Shown one piece after another: positions 1 through 12,202 of a stretch of 64,000 nt of DNA. The notes under the pieces were generated by a model. The model searched no databases, was not told the DNA's origin, and saw only the letters and a program-made list of their open reading frames with translations. The position numbers and the translations under genes were made by a program. Within the stretch, counting starts at the first letter, position 1. Each line of letters begins with the position of its first letter. Origin of the DNA: Hanleya hanleyi (taxonomy: Eukaryota; Mollusca; Polyplacophora; Lepidopleurida; Hanleyidae); the NCBI GenBank assembly GCA_036873755.1, contig JAVTVY010039192.1, positions 62,001 to 126,000 on the forward strand, given 5' to 3'.

Positions 1-1
1 G

Positions 2-1780
2 ATGGATCCTAATGTTATGGTGATAAGTCCTGTTATGGTGATAAGTCATACTGTTATGGTGATAAGTCATACTGGCATGGTGACAAGTCATACTGTTATG
101 CTGATGAGTCCTGTTATGATGATAAGTCATGCTGTTATGGTGACAAGTCATAGTCTTGTGGGTGATGAGTCCTACTGTTATGGTGATAAGTCATACTGTC
201 ATGGTGACAAGTCATACTGTTATGGTGATGAGTCCTACTGTTATGGTGATTAGTCCTGTTATGGTGGTAAGTCATACTGTTATGGTGATAAGTCATACTG
301 TCATGGTGACAAGTCATACTGTTATGGTGACAAGTCATACTGTTATGGTGATGAGTCCTACTGTTATGGTGATAAGTCCTGTTATGGTGATAAGTCACAC
401 TGTCATGGTGACAAGTCATACTGTTATGGTGATGAGTCCTACTGTTATGGTGATTAGTCCTGTTATGGTGGTAAGTCATACTGTCATGGTGATATGTCCT
501 GTTGTGGTGATAAGTCATACTGTTATGGTTATAAGTCATACTGTCTTGGTGACAAGTCATACTGTTATGGTGATGAGTCCTACTGTTATGGTGATGAGTC
601 CTACTGTTATGGTGATAAGTCCTGTTATGGTGATAAGTCTGTCATGGTGCCAAGTCATACTGGGTGATAAGTCATACTGTGGTGATGTCATGTTATGGTG
701 ATAAGTCATACTGTCATGGTGACAAGTCATACTGTTATGGTGATGATCTACTGTTATGGTGATAAGTCCTGTTATGGTGATAAGTCATACATGTCATGGT
801 GACAAGTCATACTGTTATGGTGATGATTCACTGGTGATAAGTCATACTGTTATGGTCATGTTATGGTGATAAGTCATACTGTCATGGTGACAAGTCATAC
901 TGTTATGGTGATGATTCCTACTATTATGGTGATAAGTCCTGTTATGGTGATAAGTCATACTGTCATGGTGACAAGTCATACTGTCATGGTGATAAGTCAT
1001 ACTGTTACGGTGATAAGTCATGTTATGGTGATAATTCATACTGTCATGGTGACAAGTCATAATGTTATGGTGATGAGTCATACTGTTATGGTGATAAGTC
1101 CTACTGTTATGGTGATAAGTCCTGTTATAGTGATAAGTCATACTGTCATGGTGACAAGTCATACTGTCATGGTGATAAGTCATACTGTTACGGTGATAAG
1201 TCATGTTATGGTGATAATTCATACTGTCATGGTGACAAGTCATAATGTTATGGTGATGAGTCATACTGTTATGGTGATAAGTCCTACTGTTATGGTGATA
1301 AGTCCTGTTATAGTGATAAGTCATACTGTCATGGTGACAAGTCATACTGTCATGGTGATAAGTCATACTGTTACGGTGATAAGTCATGTTATGGTGATAA
1401 TTCATACTGTCATGGTGACAAGTCATAATGTTATGGTGATGAGTCATACTGTTATGGTGATAAGTCCTGTTATGGTGATAAGTCATACTGTCATGGTGAC
1501 AAGTCATACTGTTGTGGTGATGAGTCCTACGGTTATGGTGATGAGTCCTACTGTTATGGTGATAAGTCCTGTTATGGTGATAAGTCATACTGTTATGATT
1601 ATGAATCCTACTGATATGGTGATGAGTCCTGTTATGGTGATTAGTCATACTGTTATGGTGATTAGTCATACTGTCATGGTGAGAAGTCATACTGTCATGG
1701 TGATTAGTCATACTGTCATGGTGATTAGTCATACTGTCATGGTGAGAAGTCATACTGTTATGGTGATAACCTCATACTGA
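2..1780. repeat. 18/21-bp minisatellite with higher-order repeat
   Basis: A tandem array of degenerate units of the form GTTATGGTGATAAGTCATACT (21 bp) alternating with an 18-bp form lacking the ATA step (CCTGTTATGGTGATAAGT). Variants are GATGAGTCC, GACAAGTCAT and TTACGG. Units repeat to about 1770 and decay into unique sequence by 1800. From about 961 to 1440 a compound unit recurs with a 183-bp period: the marker variant ACTGTTACGG is at 1001, 1184 and 1367. Because 18, 21 and 183 are multiples of three, long open frames run through both strands. These are a by-product of the repeat, not genes. Confidence 0.95.
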
Positions 1781-1895
1781 TACAGAGCTCTCATAGCATA
1801 GTGAAAAAAGATTATGGTGATGTGAAAATACTGTGTACATGTATCTGACTGGGTTGAGTTAAAGAGGTAGTAACGTCATTTAGAAAAATATTCAG

Positions 1896-3419
1896 CAGGG
1901 CTCGCGAATTAGCCAAATATTTTTTCAGGCAACCAAAACTTGAAAGTGTCAGGCCCGACGGGCAATCATAATTTTCGTCAATCTTACTGCTGTTTTTTTA
2001 TGAACAAAACATTTACGGATAGTGAAAGACTATCTACATCATTGATAGTTCAAATGAATCCATTTCTGACCTTTTATACCAACTATTTTCATTCACTTTA
2101 TTGAAGTTTCCATAAAAAAAAATCGTGATCACCGCTTGCACAACAACAACAGCAAACTACACGTGACAGCCTGTGGCGCCACAGGGGAGAAAACTCATAT
2201 GAGCATATGACCTAGGAGAGTCAATTACTGTCAAAACAACAATGTGAAAGTGGAAATAGTCTTTGTTTAACTTATTTTAATTTAATGACAGTTAAGGCCC
2301 ATTTCCACAGCACGCATCGCGACAACCACAACTGCAAACCACAACTTTTTGCAGTTTGGCGCATTTCCACAGCACGCGTTATGACAGCGACACTCTCGCC
2401 ATTCCAGCCATTCATCGAACGGGATTCCCCTCAACGTAACCGATTTCTATCCCCTCTGATTGGTCAATAGTTCAGCGACAACGCGTTGAAATAGCCCTGG
2501 TTCTAATTTTGTCGCGCGTCAAATATGTGGTTCTGATGTCGCCGCGACTGACGCTTGCTGTGAGTACTACAACATTGAATAACATGACGTCTATTTTTGG
2601 ATGTGGTTGTCGCTGCGAAAACTCGTGCTGTGGAAATGGGCCTTTATTTCCTGAAACAAACAATTAACATGATTAACAAGTGGAATATTTTCCTGAGCCA
2701 CTAGATTTACATTTTGCCTTTGTTGAAAAAATATGAAATCCCTCAAACTCGGCAAGACATGGCAATGTTTTTGGCACAGTTTATTTGCACTTTTGGTAAG
2801 TCTGGGTTATTGGATGAGAAATTTATAATATTATAATTAAATTTCTAATTTCTTTTTTTTAAAGTTTGGTTTCTAGGTACGAATAAAGTAAAATAGGTCC
2901 ATATATGAAAGAAATACTTCCAGTTATATTTATGATATATAGTCACAAGATGTAGAAAAAATAGATGTAAGAGCGCTATAATGGTCCTCGTATTTCTCTC
3001 ATTCTCGTCATTACCAATCAATACAATGCACCAGTACTTACAATGGATATTTAAACAAATTTCAGCACAATTCTATTCAGTATATGTAGTGTCATGTTTG
3101 TTATCAGTATAAATTTCAGAAAAAAGGTGCAAATATTGGAATGTCCACTGAATAAAGCAAGGCTATAACTCTGAAGAATTACAAACTCCAGTATTTCCAT
3201 TTATTTTCAAACCGTCATCCTGAGTGAGGCGCAACTCAAGGCCAAGAAGTATAACTGTTTTTAGCAGAGAATGCAAAAATTTCTACAGCTTGCATACGCA
3301 AGCAATCCTTTTTCAGTACCACATATTTGTCCGGCAAGTAAAAAATATTTCGGGCAACCAAATTTCTGATACCTGCTGCCCGAAGGGCAACTACATTTTA
3401 GAATAATTTGCGAGCCCTG
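1896..3419. mobile_element. hAT-like non-autonomous DNA transposon
   Basis: The left end CAGGGCTCGCGAATTA and right end TAATTTGCGAGCCCTG are inverted copies. Similarity extends about 80 bp inward on both sides (CAGGCAACCAAA and GGGCAACCAAA blocks, then CCCGAAGGGCAA / CCCGACGGGCAA). The ends are flanked by TTCAG (1891-1895 and 3420-3424), a possible 5-bp target duplication. CAGGG ends fit hAT-type elements, some of which duplicate 5 bp rather than 8. No transposase frame is seen, so it looks non-autonomous. A smaller element is nested at 2295-2643. Superfamily assignment is inference from ends only. Confidence 0.6.
2295..2643. mobile_element. MITE with TTA target duplication, Harbinger-like
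   Basis: 349-bp element with terminal inverted repeats AGGCCCATTTCCACAGCACG at both ends, flanked by TTA (2292-2294 and 2644-2646). The inner parts of the arms (GCGACAACCACA) also match. The TTA duplication and AGGCC ends are compatible with PIF/Harbinger-type MITEs. It contains an internal partial copy of its own TIR (CATTTCCACAGCACGCG near 2364). No coding capacity. Confidence 0.65.
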
Positions 3420-3496
3420 TTCAGCAAATAACAGATTTTGATAAAAGTTATTTAGTAGTTGAGATCAACTATGGTGAATGTTTTCCTGTGACCTCA

Positions 3497-6400
3497 TTTT
3501 TAGCCCACCATCACCAGATGGTGGGCTGTTCCAATCACTTTTCATCCGTGGTCCGTCATCCGTCAGTCCGTCCGTAAACAATTCTTGTTACCGCGATTTC
3601 TCAGGAACTACTTCATGGATCTTTCTCAAATTTGGTACACAGGTTCCCCTTGGGGTCTAGTTGTGCAAGATACCTTTTTTGGTCCGATTCGAAATCCAAT
3701 ATGGCCACAAGGCGGCCATCTTGGATTTCCCCATGAAACTTTGTTACCGCGATTTCTCAGGAACTACTTCATGGATATTTTTCAAATTTGGTGCACAGGT
3801 TCGCCCTGGGGTATAGTTGTGCAAGATACCTTTTTTGGTCCGATTCAAAAATCCAATATGGCCACAAGGCGGCCATCTTGGATTTCCTCATGAAACTTTG
3901 TTACCGCGATTTCTCAGGAACTACTTCATGGATCTTTCTCAAATTTGGTACACAGTTTCCCCCTGGGGTCTAGTTGTGCAAGATACCTTTTTTGGTCTGA
4001 TTCGAAAATCCAATATGGCCACAAGGCGGCCATCTTGGATTTCCTCATGAAACTTTGTTACCGCAATTTCTCAGGAACTTCTTCATGGATCTTTCTCAAA
4101 TTTGGTACACAGGTTCCCCTTGGGATCTAGTTGTGCAAGATACCTTTTTTGGTCCGATTCGAAAATCCAATATGGCCACAAGGCGGCCATCTTGGATTTC
4201 CCCATGAAACTTTGTTATCGCGATTTCTGAGGAACTACTGCATGGATCTTTCTCAAATTTGGTACACAGGTTCCCCTTGGGGTCTAGTTGTGCAAGATAC
4301 CTTTTCTGGTCCGATTTGAAAATCCAATATGGCCACCAGGCGGCCATCTTGGATTTCCCCATGAAACTTTATCACGATTTCTGAGGAACTACTGCATGGA
4401 TCTTTCTCAAATTTGGTACACAGGTTCCCCTTGGGGTCTAGTTGTGCAAGATACCTTTTCTGGTCCGATTCGAAAATCCAATATGGCCACCAGGCAGCCA
4501 TGTTGGATTTCCCCATGAAACATAGTTATCGTCATTTCTCAGGAAGTACTACATGGATCTTTCTCAAATTTGGTACACAGTTTTGCCTTGGGTCTAGTTG
4601 TGCAAGACACCTTTTTCGGTCCGATTTGAAAATCCAATATGGCCACCAGGCGGCCATCTTAGTTTTCCCCATGAAACTTTATCGCGATTTCTCAGGAACT
4701 ACTGCATGGATCTTTCTCAAATTTGGTACACAGGTTTCCCTTGGGGTTTAGTTGTGCAAGCTAGATACCTTTTCTGGTCCGATTCGATAATCCAACATGG
4801 CCACAAGGCGGCCATCTTGGATTTCCCAATGAAACTTTATCGTGATTTCTCAGGAACTACTGCTTGGATCTTTCACAAATTTGGTACACAGGTTCCCCTT
4901 GGGGTCTAGTTGTGCAAGATACCTTTTTTGGTTCGATTCGAAAATCCAATATGGCCACCAGGCAGTCATCTTGGATTTCCCGATGAAACGTTGTTATCGT
5001 GAATTCTCAGGAAGTACTGCATGGATCTTTCCCAAATTTGGTATACAGGTTCCCCTTGGGGTCGAGTTGTGCAAGATACCTTTTCTGGTCCGATTCGAAA
5101 ATTCAATATGGCCACCAGGCAGCCATCTTGGATTTCCTCATGAAACATTGTTATCGTCATTTCTCAGGAAGTACTACATGGATCTTTCTCAAATTTGTTA
5201 CACAGTTTTTCCTTGGGGTCTAGTTGTGCAAGATACCTTCTTCGGTCCGATTTGAAAATCCAACATGGCCACCAGGCAGCCATCTTAGTATCCCCCATGA
5301 AACTTTATCGTGATTTCTCAGGAAATACTGCATGGATCTCTCTCAAATTTGGTACAATGGTTCCCCTTGTGGTCCAGTTGTGCAAGATACTTTTTTCGGT
5401 CCGATTCGAAAATCCAATATGGCCACCAGGCGGCCATTTTGAATTTCCCCATAAAATTTTGTTATCTTGAATTCTCAGGAACTGATGGATGGATCTTTGC
5501 CAAATTTGGTACCCAGGTTTCTCTTGTGGTGTAGTTGTGCAAGGTAGCTTTTCTGGTCCGATTCTAAAATCCAATATGGCCACCAGGTGACTATCTTGGA
5601 TTTCCCCATGAGACTTTGTTATTGCGATTTCTCAGGAACTATTGCTTGGATCAAAAATCCAATATGGCCTCCAGGTGGCCATCTTGGATTGCCCTATGAT
5701 ACTTTGTTATCGTGATTCCTCAGGAAGTACCTCATGGATCTTTCTCAAATTTGGTACATAGGTTCCCCTTGGGGTCTAGTTGTGCAAGATACCTTTTTCG
5801 GTCCGATTCGAAAATCCAATATAGCCACCAGGCGGTCATTTTGGATTTCCCCATGAAATTTTATCGTGATTTCTCAGGAAGTGCTGCATAGATCTTTCTC
5901 AAATTTGGTATACAGGTTCCCCTTGTGGTCCAATTGTGCAAGATAACTTTTGGTCCGATTCGAAAATCCAAGTTACGCTTCAAATTAATACTGTATTAAG
6001 TTGTGACGTTGCATCACAAGAGTCGGCTTATCAAACGATGGGGCATATTCTATATATTGACTATAGAGAATATCCATACTTTCACCTTCTATATCAAGGA
6101 GTTCAAATGATTCCGAATTAAAATGTATTTCTTCAAATTTTAAATCAGTTTACTTTTACTCCATGCCGTTGCAAGTGAACTGCCCCACCGTTTTGTCTGC
6201 CGAAGGGACGTCACTCTTGTGAAACAACGTCACAACTCGACAACTGTAGACTACTGCGTGTTTCGATCCAAGGGAGATAATCAGGGTTCATGCCAAAGTG
6301 TCAAAGAGATTAGTCTTCGCTTCCAGCACCCAATGATGACACGTGCAAAAAAAAATATGAATAATACAAAACGAAGACGAAGGATCCTCCGGACATTCAC

Positions 6401-6680
6401 TTTCAGACTAACTTTGCTCATTTCACTTGTACTATAACAACCGACATCAAGTACAGTTTCTCGAAATCTTGAAACTCCTGAACCTTAGATAGATAATATC
6501 TTGGTGTTTTCCAGTGTCCCTTTTTTCGATCTTTTTCGCTCAAATTCGAAATTCTGCAAACAAAATTACAACTCAATCGTTTGTTCTTAGTAACAATGGA
6601 CAAAAAGATCCTCTTGTCATCAGCTTACAATTATCAGACAATGGTGGGTGCCAAGATCCTTCAGGATCTCTCGTTTAATA
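3497..6680 (+). repeat. Composite repeat copy 1: hairpin head, 157-bp tandem units, unique tail
   Basis: It begins TTTTTAG followed by a hairpin at 3502-3527 (arms AGCCCACCATC / GATGGTGGGCT), then a GTCCGTCC-type run. About 15 diverged 157-bp units follow to about 5960, then a roughly 700-bp non-repetitive tail shared with copy 2. Each unit carries TTTCTCAGGAACTACT, CAAATTTGGTACACAGG, TAGTTGTGCAAGATACC and a palindrome-like block around AATATGGCC and GCCATCTTGGATT. Because 157 is not a multiple of three, overlapping 60-90-aa open frames appear in every unit; they are not genes. It lies upstream of the first recognised PUSL1 exon. Confidence 0.85.
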
Positions 6681-7374
6681 TCACGAGCATTGTAATCACA
6701 CTTCTGACATTCTCTGAAAAATGTGACAGTACCTGCACTTGGTTCCAGTGCCTGAGATGACGTCACAAATCGCGCATTGGCATTCCAGGCGTGATGCTTT
6801 GCATCATACTCGATCTTAGAGAACATTTAGTACACTGTAACGGCTTCTAACATTACATCATGGACACCTGGTCACGTTATCTGACATCATCTTACTCATT
6901 TCCCATTTTAATGTTGCTCACTGGACTGAATTGAAGAATCTGACTTGAAAATCTTTTGGCAAATGTTGCAAGTGATCATGCTGTTCAGTTTACCCGAACA
7001 ATTCTTTAAGGTTTATTTAGTTCTTGAATAGCCAGTTTTGGAAAGACCGTGTAACTCAAGGGTTCAAGGTGCCAAATTCATCATAAGCCATCATTAAAAA
7101 TATGTTGATTCGGCCCTACATGTAACCAGGTAGCCTACCCAGCAAAATACTCCCATTCCCAAAACTTTTTATTTGCCCATCTGCTAGAAAATTGAACTTT
7201 TCAAATTTCATGCTGAATTATAGCTATTTCCTGTATTAAAATTTGAGTGGGATCGGGTTATGCCTAACAAACAAATTTTTAATGATAGCCTCAGTTTCTG
7301 TTATCACGATTATAATATGTACATATACATGTTGAATGAAAATTAAATGATTATCTGTTTTTGTTGATTTTCAG
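6681..7374. other. Unresolved intronic or 5' flanking DNA
   Basis: AT-rich DNA between the composite repeat and the first recognised PUSL1 exon. I see no gene, RNA or terminal-repeat structure. It contains one TACATGTA octamer at 7117-7124. A polypyrimidine stretch and AG immediately precede 7375. Confidence 0.5.
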
Positions 7375-7455
7375 AGATCCAGGAAAGGAATATAACCCAG
7401 AGTTTCTCACAGCGAGAGTGAATCAAATATTGTATACAAGGAAGTATCCCGTATT
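7375..7455 (+). CDS. PUSL1: PUSL1-like tRNA pseudouridine synthase, internal exon
   Basis: An 81-bp exon beginning after TTGTTGATTTTCAG and ending before the donor GTGAGATG. It enters in phase 2 (one base completes a codon) and leaves after two bases. It encodes the stretch around NPEFLTARVNQILYTRKYPV. In TruA-family enzymes this position carries the segment that precedes the catalytic-face motif DFHAR. The exit phase joins exactly to the exon at 12914, giving a continuous frame across the junction. The exon alone would be weak; phase agreement and order make it credible. Exons with the N-terminus and catalytic Asp motif (family GRTDxGVHA) were not found, so they are upstream of the window or hidden in the preceding 7 kb. 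Confidence 0.65.
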
Positions 7456-7488
7456 GTGAGATGTTTTCTGTCACTGTACCATACTTAA

Positions 7489-7967
7489 AGGTGAAATGCA
7501 AAGGTTTTCAAATTTTCTTTTTTATATTCTTCGCGGGCTAGTTAATGATGGGAATATCAGCCTATGTATTTTGTTTTGTTTTATCTTGAAGTTTTTTGTC
7601 TCCTGTTCATGAAAAGTGCTTCAAAGATGGTGTCTCAAGCCCGGTCAATTTGAGAAATGAAATCCGCATCGCTTATCTGCCCTTGTTTGATGCTGTTTTG
7701 TGATGTCACTTCAGACCACCTTGTCGAGCGTCAATACTTGTAATGTTAAGTCTTCAGGCATGATGTCACAATCAAGGAAAAATAAGCGATGACGTTTTGC
7801 AAATCTGAATTCAGCTGTGCTAGGAGTACCAGCTTTTAAAAAGATTCTAGCAGACAAGATAATTCAAATTTAACTATTAAAGTGAAGTAGATAGACTGGT
7901 ATTTCTATCATTATTCAACCTATATAGAATGTAAAAAGGAGAATCTAAAAACCTTTGCATTTCACCT
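7489..7967. mobile_element. TTAA-flanked MITE, copy 1
   Basis: A 479-bp element with terminal inverted repeats AGGTGAAATGCAAAGGTTTT at both ends, flanked by TTAA (7485-7488 and 7968-7971). The TTAA duplication suggests a piggyBac- or Kolobok-type origin, but the terminal bases alone do not decide. A second, reversed copy is at about 11779-12198. It lies in the PUSL1 intron and is non-coding. Confidence 0.75.
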
Positions 7968-8115
7968 TTAAATCACCTTCTAATCACGAAGTAAGGTGCT
8001 GTATACATGTAGTCATGATATACCTGGAGCAAGGTGCTTAATCTTTATATTTACAGATTTCTAAGAACATCAGCCTGTATGTATGGCAATTCAAGCCAAA
8101 GTGCTTTCTATTCTA

Positions 8116-8490
8116 TTTCCGATATGGGAAATTGAATTCCCAATATGGGAAATTCCAATTTCCGTTATGGGAAATTAGAATTTCCCATATCGGAAATTCA
8201 GTGACAATTTCCGATATCGGAAATAGAATTTCCCATATTGGAAACTGTCACTGAATTTCCGATATCGGAAATGAAAGCTCTGGAATATGGCAAGCCAAAG
8301 CAACCCAAATATGGCAAGCCAAAGCAACCCAAAATTTCCGATATGGGAAATTCATTGACAATTTCCGATATCGGGAATTATCTCCGAATTTCCGATATCG
8401 GAAATTGCAATTCTCAATTCTGATATCGGAAATTGAAGGACATGAATTTCCGATATCGGAAATTTTAATTCCGATATCGGAAATTCTTGA
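8116..8490. repeat. Array of ATTTCCGATATCGGAAAT palindromes
   Basis: A cluster of about a dozen copies of the perfect 18-bp palindrome ATTTCCGATATCGGAAAT and close variants (TTCCCATATCGGAA, TTCCGATATGGGAA), with irregular spacers of a few to about 50 bases. Two direct copies of ATATGGCAAGCCAAAGC sit inside the array (about 8285-8330) and a reversed one lies just beyond it (GGCTTGCCATATG near 8507). There is no coding sequence. The symmetry would suit a dimeric DNA-binding protein or hairpin formation; that is inference. Confidence 0.85.
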
Positions 8491-8820
8491 ATAAAAAGCC
8501 CTTTGGCTTGCCATATGTATGATGATCTGAATAGTTACACATTATTGTATAGTGTATGGGAAATATTCTTTGTATGGGATAACTAACAACGAGTTGTGAG
8601 TACAGTGCTGGCTTTATCTGGATTTGAGCCAGAATTGGGGGATGACCTTGCTTGTTATCCATCGATTATTCACCATTCATCATAGCATCTTTCTGAATGT
8701 ACATTTTAAGTACAAAAGCTCTTGATATATCAATTATTTTATATTTGAATGGCAGATGAATTGACCGCATGCTATTAGGTGGTGGTAGAATGTTGAAGGT
8801 GTTATGCAACTGTTTTTGTA

Positions 8821-11770
8821 TTTTTAGCCCACCATCACCAGATGGTGGGCTGTTCAAATCACTTTTTGTCCGTCGTCAGTCAGTCAGTCCGTCGTCCGTC
8901 GTCCGTCCGTCCGTAAACAATTCTTGTTATCGCGATTTCTCAGGAACTACTTCATGGACCTTTCTCAAATTTGGTACACAGGTTCCCCTTGGGGTCTAGT
9001 TGTGCAAGATACCTTTTTTGGTCCGATTCGAAAATCCAATATGGCCACCAGGCAGCCATCTTGGATTTCCCCATGAAACCTTGTTATCGCGATTTCTCAG
9101 GAACTACTGCATGGATCTTTCTCAAATTTGGTAAACAGATTCCCCTTGGGGTCTAGTTGTGCAAGATACCTTTTTTGGTCCGATTCGAAAATCCAATATG
9201 GCCACCAGGCAGCCATCTTGGATTTCCACATGAAACCTTGTTATCGCGATTTCTCAGGAACTACTGCATGGATCTTTCTCAAATTTGGTACACAGGTTCC
9301 CCTTGGGGTCTAGTTGTGCAAGATACCTTTTCTGGTCCGATTCGAAAATCCAATATGGCCACCAGGCAGCCATCTTGGATTTCCCCATGAAACCTTGTTA
9401 TCGCGATTTCTCAGGAACTACTGCATGGATCTTTCTCAAATTTGGTACACAGGTTCCCCTTGGGGTCTAGTTGTGCAAGATACCTTTTTTGGTCCGATTC
9501 GAAAATCCAATATGGCCACCAGGCAGCCATCTTGGATTTCCTCATGAAACCTTGTTATCGCGATTTCTCAGGAACTACTGCATGGATCTTTCTCAAATTT
9601 GGTAAACAGATTCCCCTTGGGGTGCAAGATACCTGTTTTGGTCCGATTCGAAAATCCAATATGGCCACCAGGCAGCCATCTTGGATTTCCCCATGAAACC
9701 TTGTTATCGCGATTTCTCAGGAACTACTGCATGGATCTTTCTCAAATTTGGTACACAGGTTCCCTTTGGGGTCTAGTTGTGCAAGATACCTTTTCTGGTC
9801 CGATTCGAAAATCCAATATGGCCACCAGGCAGCCATCTTGGATTTCCCCATGAAACCTTGTTATCGCGATTTCTCAGGAACTACCGCATGGATCTTTCTC
9901 AAATTTGGTACACAGGTCCCCCTTGGGGTCTAGTTGTGCAAGATACCTTTTTGGTCCGATTCAAAAATCCAATATGGCCACCGGGCAGCCATCTTGGATT
10001 TCCCCATGAAATTTTGTTATCGCGATTTCTCAGGAACTACTGCATGGATCTTTCTCAAATTTGGTACACAGTTTCCCCTTGGGGTCTGGTTGTGCAGGAT
10101 ACCTTTTATGATCCGATTCGAAAATCCAATATGGCCACCAGGCAGCCATCTTGGATTTCCCCATGAAACCTTGTTATCGCGATTTCTCAGGAACTGCTGC
10201 ATAGATCTTTCTCAAATTTGGTACACAGTTTCCCCTTGGGGTCTAGTTGTGCAAGATACCTTTTTTGGTCCGATTCGAAATTCCAATATGGCCACCAGGC
10301 AGCCATATTGGATTTCCCCATGAAAATTGATCGTCATTTCTCAGGAAGTACTGCTTGGATCTTTCTCAAATTTGTTACACAGGTTCCCCTTGGTGTCTAG
10401 TTGTGCAAGATATCTTTCCCAGTCCGATTTGAAAATCCAGTATGGCCACCAGGCAACCATCTTGGATTTCTCCCTGAAACTTTATCGTCATTTCTCAGGA
10501 ACTACTGTAAGGATCTTTCTCAAATTTGGTACACAGGTTCCCATTAGGGTCTCGATATGCGAGATGCCTTTTTCGGTCCGAATCGAAAATCCAATATGGT
10601 TACCAGGCGGCCATCTTGAATTTTCCCATTTTGTTATCGTGATTTCTCAGGAACTACTTCATGGATCTCCTTGTCTAGTTGTGCAACATACCTTTTTCGG
10701 TCCGAATCAAAAATCCAATTTGGCCACAAGGCGGCCATCTTGAATTTCCCCTTGAAACATTGTTATCGTGAATGCTCAGGAAATATTTCATGGATCTTTC
10801 TGAAATTTGATACACAGGTCTCACATGGGGCCTAGTAGTGCAGGATACCTTTTTTAGTCTGATTCGATTATCCAAGTTACGATTCAAATTAATACGGTAT
10901 TCTCGAGTTGTGACGTTGCATCACGAGAGTCGGCGGATCAAACGGTGGGGTATATTCTATATATTGACTATAGAGAATATCCATACCTTCACCTTCCATA
11001 TCAAGGAGTTCAAATAATTCGGAATTAAAATGTATTTCTTCAAATTTTAAATCAGTTTTCTTTAGTCCATGCAGTAGCAAGTGAACTGCTCCACTCTTTC
11101 GTCTGCCGGCGGGTCGGCTACATGAAGGGACGTCACTCTTGTGACTCAACGTCGCAACTCAACAAATGTAGACTACTGCATGTTTTGATCCAAGGGAGAT
11201 AATCAGGATTACGGCACTTTTGAAGTTTCAACATTACTGCGCAGACCGGATCCCTTGTACCATCTTACTATTTTTGAGCATGGTATCTTAAGAGATATCT
11301 CAAACTAGCTCAGTAAACAGAACAGAATTAGCATTCGTTCCTAATTATGAAATCTTAAGTGTGTTTCATAGCTCATGTCAAAGTGTCAAAGAGATTGGTC
11401 CTCGCTTCCAGTACCCAATGATGACACGTGCAAAAAAAATAAATTAAAAAAAAGTACTACAAAACAAAGGCGAAGGATCCTCCGTACATGTATTTTCACT
11501 TTCAGACTAACTTTGCTCATTTCTCTTGTATTATAACAACCGACATCAGTACAGTTTCTAGAAATCTTGAAACTCCTGAAACTTAGATTATATCTTGTTT
11601 TTTTTCAGTGTCCCTTTTCCGATCTTTTTCGCTCAGATTCGAAATTCTGTAAACAAAATTACAAATCAATCGTTTTTTCTTAGTAATAATGGACAAAAAG
11701 ATCCTCTAGTCATTGGCTTACAATTATCGGACAATGGTGGGCGCCAAGATCCTTCAGGATCTCTCGTATT
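8821..11770 (+). repeat. Composite repeat copy 2: hairpin head, 157-bp tandem units, tail
   Basis: Same architecture as the copy at 3497: TTTTTAG, hairpin at 8826-8851, a GTCCGTCCGTCC run, about twelve 157-bp units, then the shared tail from about 10873 (CCAAGTTACG, then TTGTGACGTTGCATCAC). The units from 8925 to 10320 are far more uniform than in copy 1, which indicates more recent amplification or homogenisation. The tail has about 150 bp (near 11213-11370) absent from copy 1, and a TACATGTA at 11485-11492 where copy 1 is six bases shorter. Confidence 0.85.
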
Positions 11771-11778
11771 TTTTATTT

Positions 11779-12198
11779 TTTATGTAGGTTGAATAATGAT
11801 AGTTATATCAGTATATCTACTTCGTTAGTTTGTCTTCAAGAATCTTTTAAATAGTTCGTACCCCGGCAAGTCCAGCGGAATTTAGATTTGCAAACCACCA
11901 TAACTTATCTTTCTTTGATTGTGACGTCACATCAGACAAGCTTCTATCCCGAAGACTGGATGTTACAAGTATTGACTTCACCACTAGCATCAAACAAGGG
12001 CAGACAAGCAATGCAGATTTCATTTTGAAATTGACCGGGCTTGAGATACCCACTTTGGAGCACTTTTCTAAAGCTACTAGGAGACAAAATACTTCAAATA
12101 AAATCAAATAAACTAGATAGGCTGATACAGCTAGCCATCATTTAATTAACCCATGAAGAGTATAAAATGGAAAATATGAAAACCTTTGCATTTCACCT
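11779..12198. mobile_element. TTAA MITE, copy 2, reversed and truncated
   Basis: Reverse-orientation relative of the element at 7489-7967. The end AAACCTTTGCATTTCACCT is followed by TTAA (12199-12202). The opposite terminus (about 50 bp) is missing and the remaining sequence abuts the tail of the composite repeat. Interior matches include CAAGCCCGGTCAATTT on the reverse strand. Confidence 0.7.
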
Positions 12199-12202
12199 TT
12201 AA

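Noticed and set aside
135..1780. Long open frames (141-305 aa) on both strands with MVISHTVMV or MTYHHNS repeats
   Set aside because: They follow from a minisatellite whose periods (18, 21, 183) are multiples of three and which lacks stop codons. No start context, domain or splice support.
2740..2806. Possible upstream PUSL1 exon ending at GGTAAGTC
   Set aside because: The peptide does not match the GRTDxGVHA catalytic region and lies inside the hAT-like element.
3478..10743. Dozens of overlapping 60-138-aa frames such as MVHRFPLGSSCARYLFWSD
   Set aside because: They repeat with the 157-bp DNA unit and cycle through frames; frequent stops in divergent units show no selection for protein.
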